NCBI GenBank assembly: GCA_022495005.1
Contig: JAGYXB010000659.1
Coordinates: 868,001 to 932,000, forward strand
Direction: 5' to 3'
Source: Rhyacophila brunnea
Taxonomy: Eukaryota > Arthropoda > Insecta > Trichoptera > Rhyacophilidae
DNA length: 64,000 nt
A program made the translations under genes and the position numbers. Below are positions 44,845 to 56,479 of this stretch, one piece after another (the stretch's first letter is position 1; each line of letters begins with the position of its first letter). The notes below the pieces were generated by a model that saw only the letters and a list, made by a program, of their open reading frames with translations, was not told the DNA's origin and searched no databases.

Positions 44845-45110
44845 CGAGGTGGCCGCGCGCAAAAGCGGGTGAATACGATGCCATTGATTTTCGCCGGCCG
44901 AGCGAGATAGAGCCATATCAAAATGAACTCGTCAGAGAGAGACACCACTATATACAGTGTATGTTTGGGATGCTGTATGATTCGCTCTAACAATACTGTT
45001 ACAACTGAAAAGTATGCGCACATAAAGTAGTATTGTTTCATTCTGTAGCAGTACAATTTTCTCGGTGGGAGTTTGTGTAGCTTTTGCCTGCGGGAGCTTT
45101 AAGATATGTT
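44845..45110. other. GC-richer patch, possible regulatory DNA
   Basis: GGTGGCCGCGCGCAAAAGCG, CGCCGGCCGAGCGAGATAGA and a GTCAGAGAGAGACAC stretch (GAGA-like) lie together. A 72-codon minus frame overlaps but shows no domain. Distance to the CpG patch is about 1.1 kb. Promoter, enhancer and decayed repeat are all possible. Confidence 0.3.
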
Positions 45111-45114
45111 TGCT

Positions 45115-45290
45115 ATTAGCTTTGCGAATACTTAATATTATAATTAGGTTTAATATATGCTTTTAATTTATAGTTTTTATTCATTACATTATTATGTGAA
45201 TTTTATATTATAATAATAAAAAACATACATTATAACATTTATGTTAATTTATCAAAACGTCATGTACATTATTAGATTTATTTTTCGACT
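45115..45290. other. AT-rich DNA, nothing recognised
   Basis: No features. Confidence 0.4.
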
Positions 45291-45295
45291 TTGTT

Positions 45296-45512
45296 CGAAA
45301 TGATGATAGGATCATAATGGGCCTCCACAGGGTGGAGGTTTGTATTAATAGATTTTGTTTTGAGAAACGGATGTCAGCCACTTGCTCAACCTATAAGGTC
45401 CATACCCTGACACACAAATTGAAAAACAATAAGTGTACTTGCCAGACCCAGGATTCGAACCTGGGACCCACGGCTTTATAGTCCAACACTTAAGCCGCGC
45501 GGCCACCGTGAG
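45296..45512 (-). repeat. tRNA-derived SINE, family B, copy 2
   Basis: Minus strand. The head reads GGTGGCCGCGCGGCTTAAGT, then GGGTCCCAGGTTCGAATCCT, with an intact B box and a T-arm CCAGG-TTCGAAT-CCTGG. The tail carries CTGACATCCGTTTCTC, TGGAGGCCCATTATGATCCT and ATCATCAT. This is the same head-tail order as 24784-24945, with better preserved promoter boxes. Confidence 0.82.
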
Positions 45513-45519
45513 TGTAAGA

Positions 45520-45770
45520 TTACTTGATATATAACTAAATTTAATGATAATAATTATTATATATAATATAGGACATCATACTATATGTAAATTTGTCCTA
45601 ACACCTACCTACAAAAAAACAAAGCTAAAACAATACAAATATTTTTTTAAACGCAACAATTGTAAAACAGATACTTAGTTTTTTTTGCAAAGTGTTTCTC
45701 GTCATTTCAATTATTCTAGTCTGGGCTCCAGTATTCTTATAAATGGCAACCGAGATTTTTTAAATTAAGA
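45520..45770. other. AT-rich DNA, nothing recognised
   Basis: No features apart from A/T runs. Confidence 0.4.
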
Positions 45771-45775
45771 TTTTG

Positions 45776-46255
45776 ATTAAGAAAATAAAACATTGTGGAC
45801 ATAACAAATCAAAATTCAGGACGTTCACAACATGAGATTTACATTATAACAAATATTACTCTCACAAAAGAGAAGAAGAAGAATAATAATAATAATAATA
45901 AAACATTAACAATTTCATATAATAAAATAAAGTTTCAAAAACAAAATGCAAAGTAGGTACATCATTGAAAATGTCTTTGTCTTTATTGAGCGCATTTACT
46001 AATCTTGCATATTCGCTAATGGTGCTTGATAAGCTTGACTCGAAGAAACAGTTCTGACCCAGAATAGGTCATGGCTGCGACCACGTAGGTAATGGACAGG
46101 CGCATATAAATTTTAATTCTTTAGGACGCCACTATTAGAAACCATCCCTCGTGATAGCAGGCAAAAATGTTTCAAGAGCAGAAGTGACCTACGAGATTCA
46201 AGAGAGTGAAAAGTGAGCATGCCCTGTTGAAAGGCAGTCGTAAAGTAATCGTTTG
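45776..46255 (-). pseudogene. LINE 3' end, family F-related
   Basis: Minus strand. SLESRRSLLLLKHFCLLSRE, RPKELKFICACPLPTWSQP, SSLSSTISEYARLVNALNKD and DIFNDVPT occur in different frames. The 3' region repeats the family F style (CATGTTGTGAACG, then TTGTTATGTCCACAATG when read on the minus strand), with an (AAT)n tract at 45886-45901. The order follows the end of Jockey/CR1-like ORF2. Frames are broken; 5' truncated. Confidence 0.65.
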
Positions 46256-46349
46256 ACGAATTATTAAAAGGAAAATAGTTATATGTATATATGGATATTT
46301 CATATTATGGTCCACCCTCTTTCAAACATATATTGAAAAATCAGCATGA

Positions 46350-46432
46350 ATTTTTGCCAGTCGCTGGATTGAATCCTCGATCCACGTTAAATTAATCGAC
46401 TGCTCTACCAACTAGACCACCATGAACGAAAA
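46350..46432 (-). repeat. tRNA-like SINE head (family J)
   Basis: The minus strand reads TGGTGGTCTAGTTGGTAGAG then CAGTCGATTAATTTAACG and GAGGATTCAATCCAGCGACT. The A box (TAGTTGGTAGAGC) and B box (GGATTCAATCC) are both good matches to tRNA promoters. The acceptor stem is not closed. A worn relative is at 36805-36875. Confidence 0.7.
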
Positions 46433-46439
46433 TAATATA

Positions 46440-47700
46440 GTGAGTACAAATGACAAAAAAAACGGAAATAAAACAACAAAAAATATTTTTTTACAATGAA
46501 TAATATTTTTTTATATCCAACGATTTCAAAAGCTGTTTACCAAAACGACAAATTAATCCGATAGCCTTTGGGTAGTAATTAAACGGAATGAGAAAATTTA
46601 ATGACTCTCCATTAACAAATGAATTTATTTCAACTCCGTAAAAGGGCACATTAATTATAATCACAGTTTTTTTATTAATTGTATTCTCTCTACAGATGAA
46701 ATAATTGAAACATTTTTTTTTCACTTTTATTAATAAATATTTTTTACAATTTCATCTACACTGTGGTTAATTGAAAAACGAATCTAGCGGCAAACAGAGT
46801 GCGTCGTGTTGAAAATAGGATTGCTAAAAATAAATTTCATACGTAGGTAAATTTAGAATTTCAATTTAAGAATATTTATGTACTTTGGGGTAGACACTTT
46901 AATATTAAATGCTTGCGGCACGTAAGATATCTTTTGAGCAATCTAAAAATACAACCTTTAACGACTGTTTACTTTTCGTTATATTTTTAGGTAGATAATA
47001 ATTATAATTTTACATAGCTCTTAAAACTGAGTTTCATTCGAAGCATTTTAATGTTATAAGTAATTTGAAAGACGTCAGACAAATAAACCAGAATTAAGTG
47101 GATTCGGGTTTAAGTCACGTTCCATGTCAATATTTTTTCTGTAACGAATTTGAATAAAAAAATAGCTTGACAGTTTATGTTGTTCATTTATTTTTTGTTA
47201 CAACAAGTTCAAGCTTATTTGAAGGAGAGCGAAGAGGTTGTACATCACGGTTTCCGAAGTGCAGCAAATAATGTCAGAGAATTTTCAAGGTGTTAGAACT
47301 TCCCCAGTTAGTTGAGAGGGAGAACAAACAACTAATAACAAGACTAAGTTTATCAGTAAAACAATAAATACATAAGTTTAAAAAAATAAGTTACGAATAG
47401 TGTTTAGATAAGCACATACATATTTATTATGGTTTTGAAACAAAGGTTTTGTTAATTCTCCTTTTGCTGAGTTATTTATGCAATACCAGTTATAGACAAC
47501 CGTTTCAAAGTCAGGTATTGTATAAATAAAACTAAATGTTTCAAAACCATTATAAATGAAGGTCTACCACGTATACCCCAGTTCAGTTAATACCTTATTT
47601 TTTTATTTTTGTATTAAAGAAACAAACAGTTATATATTGATTTTGGAGATAGTGCGTTTAAATAAAACGGGGGGAATTATTAAAAGGATCAACGGTGAAG
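46440..47700. other. AT-rich DNA, nothing recognised
   Basis: A 77-codon minus frame (46491-46724) shows only background composition. No gene or repeat recognised. Confidence 0.45.
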
Positions 47701-47719
47701 AAATACATAATATTATAAT

Positions 47720-48425
47720 TTAAACAAGAGCGCCGAATAAAAGAGTTTTGTGCATAATTAGAATCGCTACGACTGACATGGTAGAAAGTTTGGTTTCGCG
47801 TAAATCTTGATGAACAATGGAAACCCACCCTTTCGGGTATGTTTGGCGAGTCAACAAAACCATTGATATTTTTTTTTTAAATTGATCAGATATAGAACGT
47901 TGACTTTCCAAAGATGATACCATAAAATTTGCAATGGTAGAAATAGAATTAGATAAATCATAACAGTAAGCTTTAAAATTGACGTACCTACGAAATCGCT
48001 TTTGTACCGCTTCGAGACGATTTATGTATGTAACGTACTGTGGATTCCACACGACAGAAGCAAACTCAACTATGGATCGAACATATGAGAAGTAAAGTAC
48101 CTTCAAAACATCAGGTGATCTGAATGGTTTAGAGATCCGAAGAATAAAACCTAGTAATTTTAATGCTTTATTTATAGTTTCATTGATATGTGCGTTAAAA
48201 TTCATCTTATTATCCATAATGACACCCAGATCACGTATTTTGAGCTGCGTTTCAAAGGTTCGACTCCTAGTTTGTATTCTGTGTTGATGGGGTTCATACT
48301 TCTGGAGAATGTTATTGACGAGCATTTGTTGACATTTAGATAAAGATGATTCAATTGACAGTATCTATACAGTCTATCTAAGTCAGATTGTAAATCAATA
48401 CAATCATCGACTGAAGAGATATCTC
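47720..48425 (-). pseudogene. Jockey/CR1-like LINE RT domain end, one frameshift
   Basis: Minus strand. The upstream frame reads ISSVDDCIDLQSDLDRLYRY and CQLNHLYLNVNKCSSITFSR, the RT region just downstream of the catalytic palm (DC-x-x-LQ-x-DLD-x-L, LNV-x-KC). Near 48250-48310 the frame shifts to KIRDLGVIMDNKMNFNAHIN, NKALKLLGFILR, LYFSYVRSIVEFASVVWNPQ and INRLEAVQKRFRRY (thumb). About 200 codons are open in the second frame, ending at 47720. The YADD-type catalytic motif is not included, since the copy stops near 48425 where a tRNA-headed repeat begins. It is the most RT-like sequence in the window but is not functional. Confidence 0.88.
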
Positions 48426-48434
48426 GCAGATATA

Positions 48435-48625
48435 TATATACCCACTAGAAAAAATCATATTTGAAAAAAAATTCGAACATCGACGGGATTTGAACCCGTA
48501 TAACCATTGGTGTCGCGCCAATCTGTGCATTAACCAATTATGCTACGAGACTCCTATCTAATAACGATAATTTAAACTAGTAGGTAGGTTATACATGAAA
48601 TGTTTATCAATAAATTCTTATTTGT
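48435..48625 (-). repeat. tRNA-headed repeat family A, copy with best cloverleaf
   Basis: The tRNA-like head (about 48475-48553, minus) folds well. The acceptor AGTCTCG/CGATGTT is six of seven pairable. The D-arm is GCAT-loop-ATGC, and the anticodon-like arm is ATTGG-CGCGACA-CCAAT. The T-arm ACGGG-TTCAAAT-CCCGT is perfect. Family hallmarks follow (CTAGTGGG near the 3' side) and precede it (AAACATTTCATGTATAACCT). The loop lacks the usual T33 and no known isotype fits cleanly, so it is a tRNA-derived repeat rather than a gene. Confidence 0.78.
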
Positions 48626-48629
48626 TTAT

Positions 48630-49195
48630 GCTGTATTGGTGATTAATTCGTGATTCAAATCTACTGTGGCACACTTCAGCCAACTCAGTCATGGCCGTGC
48701 CGGTCTTCTCTTATTCCCGTGGGATGCATACGCAGCCAGCCTGTCTGGTAGCTCTTCGGACATTCTATATTATTTGTTGCCAATTCACCACAGCTATAAG
48801 TCACTTGATTATTTCATCCCCGTAAACTAAATATAGCTCTTCATTATAACGTTTTGTTGTATTGTCTTTACTATAAATCGAAAAACAGAAGCTTTCAATA
48901 TTTTAACTGAATAGTCCATTTAATTTTGCTATGCCGTAATTAAAAGTCCAATTTCATTCACTCGTTAACGGCAGTGCGTGTTTTAATACATTTTCTAATG
49001 ACGAGGGCTTAAAACACAGTAGCGCCTCAAAATCATGAAAATATATTATCAATATTAAATACCCATTAGTTAAAAGTTATTGATATTTTTATTATTAAAT
49101 GTACAAAACTTTGTACATGTTTTTTGAATTACCTAGCTCTACAATGCGATGCGGATCTTGGCCGAATTTTATTTTTACAAGAAATGGCAACTTGC
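48630..49195. other. no gene recognised
   Basis: A GC-richer piece at 48665-48760 has no recognised frame. Confidence 0.4.
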
Positions 49196-49204
49196 TTGAC
49201 TTAC

Positions 49205-49290
49205 TAGGTCTTTTCTCTGGGTCTAAACCCGGGATTCGAACTCGAGACCCATAACTTTATAAGCCGACATGTGACCGCTCCGGTATCGTA
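49205..49290 (-). repeat. tRNA-like SINE head, family B type
   Basis: The minus strand reads GGAGCGGTCACATGTCGGCT, then TATAAAGTTATGGGTCTCGA and GTTCGAATCCCGGGTTTAGA. The head resembles the 45.3-kb SINE (GTTGGACTATAAAGCCGTGG, GGTTCGAATCC). The tail is not recognisable. Confidence 0.6.
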
Positions 49291-49294
49291 TATA

Positions 49295-49625
49295 TTTATA
49301 TTAATACATACTTACAATATTTAATAAAAAATGATTAATTTATGAATAATTGACGAAGTTGCAAGCCTAAAACCTGAAACTAGACAGGATTTTGTTTTAG
49401 CATTAAATCGACTATCTCGAACGACCGTATCACTGATAATGATATTAAATATATAAATATAAGGTGTAGAACATCTATCAAGATAAATTATAAATAATGA
49501 CCCTCGAACATCATATTAATCAGTCGATATGAAACCTTCCTATCAAGCAGTTCTAAAGTAACCTTTCAATTATCTAGTCACTCCTCGCATATTATATTCA
49601 TGCCAATATAACATAAAACTAGATT
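49295..49625. other. AT-rich DNA, nothing recognised
   Basis: No features noticed. Confidence 0.4.
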
Positions 49626-49632
49626 CATATAG

Positions 49633-49905
49633 TTAACAAGCGGCGCTTTTTAGTGGACTGTAATTTGGAATTATTGTGGACGTGGATGCTGGGGGAGGGC
49701 GGTATAAACGGGAGTCGATCCAAGCACTAACCTTAATGTTGTCTGACCGTCTGCTGGAGTAGCCATGCACACACGCACTAGTATGCAAATGGTTATGTTT
49801 ATTACTCGCACGGTACACTGGAGTTTTGGGGTTGATGTTGACACTCGAAATGATACTTGTTTGATGAGTCACCCTGTAGGCGTTGAATAACTGCCTTTGT
49901 ATCAA
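49633..49905 (-). other. GC-richer open frame, unassigned
   Basis: Ninety codons are open on the minus strand through GC-richer DNA. The translation has no domain, signal peptide or membrane segment that I recognise. It may be a decayed repeat or part of an exon. Confidence 0.2.
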
Positions 49906-49909
49906 TTAA

Positions 49910-50800
49910 AGGTGACTAATAACTTGTTAAATAGTTAAGCGCCTAGATAACAACAATAAATGAGGATATTAGGTATGAGATATTTTTGCGAGCGGATTGG
50001 ATTGGGATCATAATCAAACCCAACCAGTAACTAATTTAATATAATCTAAATATATACATCCTCAAAATGTAATACAGTGTTCATGCAATAAAACAACCAT
50101 AAAAAAATATGTCTATTAATCAATTTATCAAAACTTAAACGTAGTAGTTGAACAATTATAAATGGCAACACCTTATATTCATTAACAACTACAAAGGTAA
50201 ATTACTAATTATTTCTTTAATTACCCTTTGTTATTTCTATATTATGAACCTAACATAAATTTCCGTACTTAACCTCGAAAAACCTCACTATGATAGTAAA
50301 CACGAGTCGTATAACTGTATAAATTTTTATAAAATAAATTTTAAGTTACCATAACTTAATTGAATATTTAACTTCTTAATTAATATATATAAGCAGTTAT
50401 AAGATTATTATAGGTACCAGTAGAATCAAGTTTCATCGTACTGAAAACTAAGTTTATTTCAGCACCACTTAAACAGTTGCGTCAGACTTGTTGAGTATAT
50501 TAACACACAAGTTTAAAATTGGCACTCGCGAAACTCGGAATAATTGATTCACGAGTCGTTACTGGCAGTCGCTCCAGACAACAGACCGTACAAAGTACTA
50601 GCGATATTAACTCTACAACTCTACTTAGTAGGTAGCTACTCAAAGCTTTTCAAATGAACATAAGCTTGCTTTCTCTCAAATGTCTACTTTATGTACGCCT
50701 GATACATATTGTATCAAACTATTGAATAATAAATTTACGTATTTTGAGCTTTCATTGATTTTAAATTTATCAAACTGCGAATCTTTTGATAGTTACCAAA
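49910..50800. other. AT-rich DNA, nothing recognised
   Basis: No gene or repeat recognised. Confidence 0.45.
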
Positions 50801-50804
50801 TACA

Positions 50805-51310
50805 CCGTATCTTTAGGGTGACTGTAATTTTAAGATGCTGGTTGGTGGATTACGGTTCTAGGGGGGGGGGGGTTAACAGGATTCCAGGTACTGATCTTTT
50901 ATGTTGAGAGGGCTGGCACGCTGGAGTGGATTTGGTGTTCACGCACTCACGCACTGGTAAACGGACTGTTCGGAATTTCACTCTCACGATTTTGGGATGA
51001 ATTATGATGACACGTTCAGGATGGATAATAGACGCTACGTTCGCTCAAACCGTATCAGATGTAGCACAACGAAGGTCAAACATATGCGTTTTGAGTCATT
51101 CTGTAATTAACGCGGCCTCGTTCGTATCGTATCAGATAGAGGGCGATAGTTTTAACTAGCCTAGACGCGGCGGGTGTCTTGAAGTAACTAAACTTAACTT
51201 TCATCATGGTCGATCATAACCCGTGATATATAATCAGGGATATCCCCAATAATAAGGGATTTGGAGGTAGGAATGAAAGTCATCTAATTGGCCCAATCAG
51301 TAACTATAAC
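50805..51310 (+). repeat. dispersed repeat E with G12 run, copy 1
   Basis: About 500 bp, GC-richer than its flanks, carrying GGATTACGGTTCTA followed by twelve G (50861-50872), then AACAGGATTCCAGGT, GTAAACGGACTGTTC, CACTCTCACGATTT, ACAACGAAGGTCAAACA and GTGTCTTGAAGTAAC. The same pieces appear in order on the minus strand at 56480-56940. No conserved reading frame; probably a non-autonomous mobile element or part of one. Confidence 0.78.
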
Positions 51311-51639
51311 TAATACCAATAATATTATGTTTATTGATACCACACTCATAATTAAGATTCCCTTCGCTTCTTATAAAAAAAAATATTTTTCATTAAAAAA
51401 ATTTGAATGGTTTACAATGTTCAATGTAAACGTTAGAATCGATTTAGATCATACAAATTTTTGAGTATAAATGGCCGCCGGAGCACAGTAATCGATACCT
51501 CTTATATTATACCTGTTTCGCCAAAGTTGAATGTCCGACCGCGTAATATGTGATATTTACCGTTAGGAGACTCTTTTATCTCATTTAGAATAACGGGTTC
51601 ATCCATCTAACTATGTTCTAGCCATTTGTAACAAGGCGC

Positions 51640-52490
51640 TTAAAATGTCGAGCTTTGTCATCCGTACTTCCTGGGTCTTTTCGGATGTTGTGGTATTAAA
51701 ACTTTTATTTAATTCTTTAGTTCGAAGCAGACTTGAGAGTGGGTCTATTGTTTGGGCACCGCATCAGTTGAAGCACGGCCTTATGGTGGAGAGTTCAAAA
51801 GAAATTTTTGAGACTCTTTTACTTGAGGTTGTATGGATACTATCCGTGGCTTTATCCAACTGACTTTCTCTTGGGCATGCTTACATACTGCAGTCTGCAA
51901 TTTAGAAGAAATCTTTATTTAGCTACGTATTTTTTTGGCGGGTATAGGTATAGTGTGAAATTACACACATACTATTATATATATTGTTAGATTTTAACCA
52001 TATTATATAGAAGGTTTCTTAATATAGTACTTATAGAACTCTGCCATTCTGGGCAGTGTTGACCTGCGTATCCCTCATAACTATCTTAGAAATAGAGACC
52101 ATCAGTTGTTTATTCTCCCAAGGTGCAGAACCAACCTGCCACTGGTAATGCCAATTGGGAGGGCGATAACTATGTTCAACGAAATTGCTTCGGGTGTTGT
52201 TATATTCCACCTACGTGAGGATGAGTATAGGTGGACGTTGTTTTATAAATTCTTAAAATAAGATCTGCTTAACTCATCCGGTGTACTTCCTTATACCTAT
52301 CTAATTTATATTTTTTGTATTTACACATTTCTACTGTTTAATAACATACTACGAGTATCTATCTCTTTTTATATGTAATATTGTTTTATATTTCTTTGTT
52401 TCTAAATGTCATGTTGTGAACATCTTAAACTTATAATTTGTAATGTCCACAGTATGTTAAAAAATAAATAAATTGAAATTGAACTAATTT
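51640..52490 (+). pseudogene. LINE family F 3' end, copy 3 (longest)
   Basis: Plus strand. LLFNSLVRSRLESGSIVWAP, LLLEVVWILSVALS or, in the next frame, RLYGYYPWLYPTDFLLGMLT and YCSLQFRRNLYLATYF, then NHQLFILPRCRTNLPLVMPI-type sequence, GRAITMFNEIASGV and a stop after YKFLK near 52262. About 200 bp of 3' untranslated sequence and an AAATAAATAAATTGAAATTG tail follow. SLVRSRLESGSIVW is the RT thumb hallmark (compare LVRSHLEYASVVW). Several frame changes exist. An AT-rich segment with GGCGGGTATAGGTATAG (from about 51937) is shared with copy 1 but absent in the 54.9-kb copy. Confidence 0.85.
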
Positions 52491-52494
52491 GTAT

Positions 52495-53900
52495 TTTTTC
52501 GGCGCCGCGAAACAAAGTTTGAAAACTACTGATTTAAACTATAAATATAATATGATTTGATTTAACATACAACCTAGTTATAATTAGAATTTTTCGTACA
52601 CACGTCTGTCAAAAAGGATTTTTAAAAAATAACTCTCACTGGAATCAGAGAGAGAAAATCACACGTTGCCCTACTTTTCAAAGATATCTTCCGCAATATT
52701 TCTCGTTTGCGGTTATATTTACATACGCAGTTGACTTTATATTGCTTTGAAAATTTCCATTTCGAAAAAAATCACAATCTCTTGCCCGGGGGATAGATAT
52801 TCCATCGAGAGAACTGAAAATTTTACGTCCCAATTCCATACAAACACTCAACACAGTCCTATAAAATTTTACGCCTCATAACAGAGTACACCTGTTCTGG
52901 GAAATGTAATGCTAACTAGATTTTAAATAACTAAGGGTGCCATAAACACTGGAAAGTTTATCGGGCTACGTACAGGCCGACGGTCGCGTGTCCATTTTAA
53001 ATATTTAGACACTTGTAGTTTGTACATTCAACTTTTAGAAGAGTAGATGGAATCAGTGTTTACTAAATCATGTAAATACGATTAAAATCTAATTAAAGAC
53101 AATAGAGGAAAATTGAAATTAATTGTTTTTTTATGCGCTCTACGTGGAACTGCCTCACGAAGAGGTGTCGACTACTGGCATGCTGTCGCGGCGACAAATT
53201 TAGTCCATGGTTTCGTCATCTTGCAGAATATTTTGAACGTACACCGTCTCCGTAAATTCACTGAAAAATGACACTGATGAAGAGTGCCAACTATAATGTA
53301 TTAGTAATTTGAATTATTATTAATTATTCATGCTAATTTCAATTAATTTTAACAGTTTCTACGTGTGCGTGCGTTAAAATTACTTGCGGCATGACACCCA
53401 TAGATAATATTTTGAACAGAACCCAACCTGCAGACCATAGATAATAGACAACATTCTGATTGAAAATCCATAGTGCCAACCGCTAAAAACAAAAAAAACG
53501 TGATTTTGACATGATAGTCGAAAAAGGTAGGCATGTAGACGATGATAAAAACGTTCATTGAGTCATGCAGGTGTCAGTTCAACGCGAGGTGACCTCATTG
53601 TTGTTCTGGTGATTTCGGCAGATTTTTCTAACTGACGATGTTCGTTTAAAGGTTCAAATGTGCTATGGGATGGGAGCATCAGTCTGATAACATTTTAAAC
53701 TCCAAGAAAAACTATATTACATACTTTTTTCCCGTAGCGGCAGCTTACTGTGACATCACGTGATGGTAGGCGACATGCACCTCAATTTGATCAGAACTTT
53801 ATTGTTCTAATAATACGAGTACGCCGCTATCAAAGAATTTTTTAAATACAAGGAGCCTTAAGCCGCTTACTCATTAGCGAGTCGTAGCTGTAACTGTTCC
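52495..53900. other. no gene recognised
   Basis: Mixed composition. A perfect 12-bp palindrome CATCACGTGATG (E-box core CACGTG) lies at 53754-53765. The minus frame 53349-53558 has no domain. Confidence 0.4.
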
Positions 53901-53907
53901 AGTGCAA

Positions 53908-54310
53908 CTATTCTATACACAAGACCGCTACGGAAGCTATTTAGGGTAGGTTTGTATCGAAGTATTACCAGTTATTGTAACAATTACAATATATTAGCCG
54001 TCTAAACAGTCAAAACTGTCTATCTCGCTTTAAAATTTACCACAACCAAAAGAAGGTGCTGTTAAAATATAGCACGTATTGTAATATTTACAACTCATTC
54101 ACTGCCGACTAGGTAATGACTTTTAAATTACCACCTTTAAAATGCACGTTAATTACATCGATCGGCCACCTGGTCATTATGCGCCAGGTGCGTCTTCAGC
54201 GTCCAAAGTATTAACTTATTATAATTTTTACAATAAGTGCTAATACTTCGATACAAACCTACTCTAGATGGCTACAGTAGCGGCCGAAAGCAGTCTTGTG
54301 TATAGAATAG
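53908..54310. mobile_element. 403-bp foldback element
   Basis: Left arm CTATTCTATACACAAGACCG, then GGGTAGGTTTGTATCGAAGT and ATTA. The reverse complement of the right arm gives CTATTCTATACACAAGACTG, then GAGTAGGTTTGTATCGAAGT and ATTA. Arms of about 75-80 bp enclose a GC-richer centre that includes the segment shared with 8300-8410. The arms may extend further outward with lower identity. No target duplication could be assigned; no coding capacity. Confidence 0.85.
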
Positions 54311-54314
54311 ATGC

Positions 54315-54900
54315 GCATAATATACTGTAACCAACTCTAGAATGTACACTAAATATTTATTAGGCTTGCGAACTTTGCATCCTACTGTATCTGCAACGGT
54401 CAACGGTCGGATTTTCTTATTCACTCAATATCACGGCTATTTTTATGTTCATTGTGATTACTTACTCGAGAATGGTTGTTTACAATTATTGAATTTTTCA
54501 ACTCGAAGTATAATTTTACTGGCTGCTTATCAACTCATCTATTTGATAATTCGACTGTGGAAAGGAAAAAGGCCGTAATCCACATAAATCAAATTTTCCA
54601 GGAGGCAAACAACAACGTTTTTGTTATGGTTTTCGGTCAAAGTTAAAATACAAAACAGACATAACCTTTAAGTGCATGATAATTAATAATTTGGTTATTA
54701 TATCCCTAATCTGATATTAATTATTGATTACATTAAAAAAAAGCAACAACAAAGATGATGGTTAAGTCGTTTTTTCTACGTCACCTCCTTCTTTTATTCC
54801 CCTTAATTGATAACTAAATTTAGATAATAAATCGGCATTTGCAGCTTACATCCTTTGAACACAACGTGTATTTAGTCGTGTACAATGTTATTATGCAATA
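54315..54900. other. no gene recognised
   Basis: The 78-codon plus frame at 54342-54578 begins beside the foldback element and has no recognised domain. Confidence 0.35.
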
Positions 54901-54904
54901 TAAT

Positions 54905-55612
54905 ATGCTTTGTCTTGCGTACTTCCCGGTCTTTTCGGATGTTACGGTACTAAAAGTTCTCTATAACTCCTTAGTTAGAAGCAGACTTTAGAGTGGGTCT
55001 ATCGTTTGGGTCCCGCATCAGTTGAAGTACGGCCTTATTGTGGAGAAAGACCAAAATAAATTTTTGAGACCCATATACTTTCGGCTGTATGGATATTATC
55101 CGTGGCTCTATCCGACTGACTTTCTCTTAGGTATGCTTAGATACTGTAGCTTAAAATTTAGAAGGAATCTTTATTTAGCTACTGAAATCTGAACTCTGCC
55201 AATCTTGGTGGTCTTAGCCTCTGTGTCTCTGATAATTATCTTAGGAATCGAGGGCATCCGTTGTTTATTCTCCCAAGGTGCAGAACTAACCTGCCATTAG
55301 TGATGCCAATTGGGAGAGCAATAACCATGTTTAATAAAATCGCTTCGGATATTGATATATTCCACTTACGTGAGGGTGAATTTAGGTGGACGTTGTTTTA
55401 TAAGTTTTGCTTCGATCTACTTTTACTTTGACTTTTATTTTTGTTATTTTATTTTATTTCTTATTTTATTACTTATTGTATTATTAACTCACACTCTGGA
55501 TTTTTATTTAAATGTTAACACTTATTTTATGTCATGTGGTGAACGCTTTGAATTTATAATTTATTATGTTCGTTATATGTAAAATTAATTAATTGTATTT
55601 GAATTTGAATTT
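54905..55612 (+). pseudogene. LINE family F 3' end, copy 4
   Basis: Plus strand. SGSIVWVPHQLKYGLIVEKD, RLYGYYPWLYPTDFLLGMLR and YCSLKFRRNLYLATE, then after frame changes NLGGLSLCVSDNYLRNRGHP, LFILPRCRTNLPLVMPIGRA and IASDIDIFHLREGEFRWTLF. The 3' untranslated region ends AATTGTATTTGAATTTGAAT. An internal TAG follows SRL in the thumb hallmark. It is nearest to copy 2 at 30.1 kb in both protein and tail. Confidence 0.83.
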
Positions 55613-55619
55613 TATTTAA

Positions 55620-56475
55620 AACCTATATTGAAAAAACTGCGGGTTACGTCCTTTTTCCCTTTTATCGTCAATATGACTATTCATCACGTCAAAATTACAC
55701 AATTCCTTATATTTTCTGAGCTATACTATCAGACTATAATAAAAACCTTCTGAAAACGCTTTCGAGTGTAGTTTTAACAAAATTTTCTTATGACTCTATA
55801 GTGATTTAATCCCTTTGTCAAATACACAGGTATTTGGTTAGACGAGAAACACTACTATTTTACAACCGCCTCTCGTCCTATTCAAACCATAGGCGGCGCA
55901 GAGTATGAGAAAGGGCGGATGTTGACTATAGGGCGGGTAATTAGACGCTGCGGTACAAGGGAATCATGAAAGTTTAAACTCAGCGGTCGAAAGGGCGGAA
56001 TTTCAAACGTGACGTGTCCATCAGTATGTACTTTACCTCTATCTATTTAAATAGTTTTCTACCCGTTACAGATTTCTGTGCGCCTGATACATACTTTAAC
56101 GTTTTTAATCAGTATTCTTTTTTGCCAATTGAAAATTCATGGACATAATATCATTTTGACAAGTACACGTACGGCAGATAACTATCCGGACCGCCCCTAA
56201 TATTCAGAATTCAAACTCTCAATTTTACACACAACAACTATCATAAAAATATAAGTATCAAGCAAAAAGGTTGAAAAACGCTTCTTCTACCAAATTAAGT
56301 CTTATATGGTCTCCTTATCAAATATTTATACCTACTCCATCTGTATAAAAGAAAGTTTTATTCAACATTTTTTATTCAAAAACTTAACGAAACCAATGTA
56401 TTTAGTTTTAGTAGATAGATTGCTAGGGCAATGAATGAAATGACATGTTTGATATGAACCGACCGATTTACCCAT
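55620..56475. other. no gene recognised
   Basis: A GC-richer patch near 55860-56000 (GGCGGCGCAGAG, AAAGGGCGGAATTTC) is unassigned. The rest is AT-rich. Confidence 0.4.
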
Positions 56476-56479
56476 TATA

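Noticed and set aside
48475..48553. functional tRNA gene
   Set aside because: The arms fold, but the anticodon loop lacks T33, the anticodon arm is displaced by about 3 nt from the D-arm, and the sequence sits in a multi-copy repeat family.
53754..53765. CATCACGTGATG as a bHLH regulatory site
   Set aside because: A single palindromic E-box without other promoter signals is expected by chance in 64 kb.
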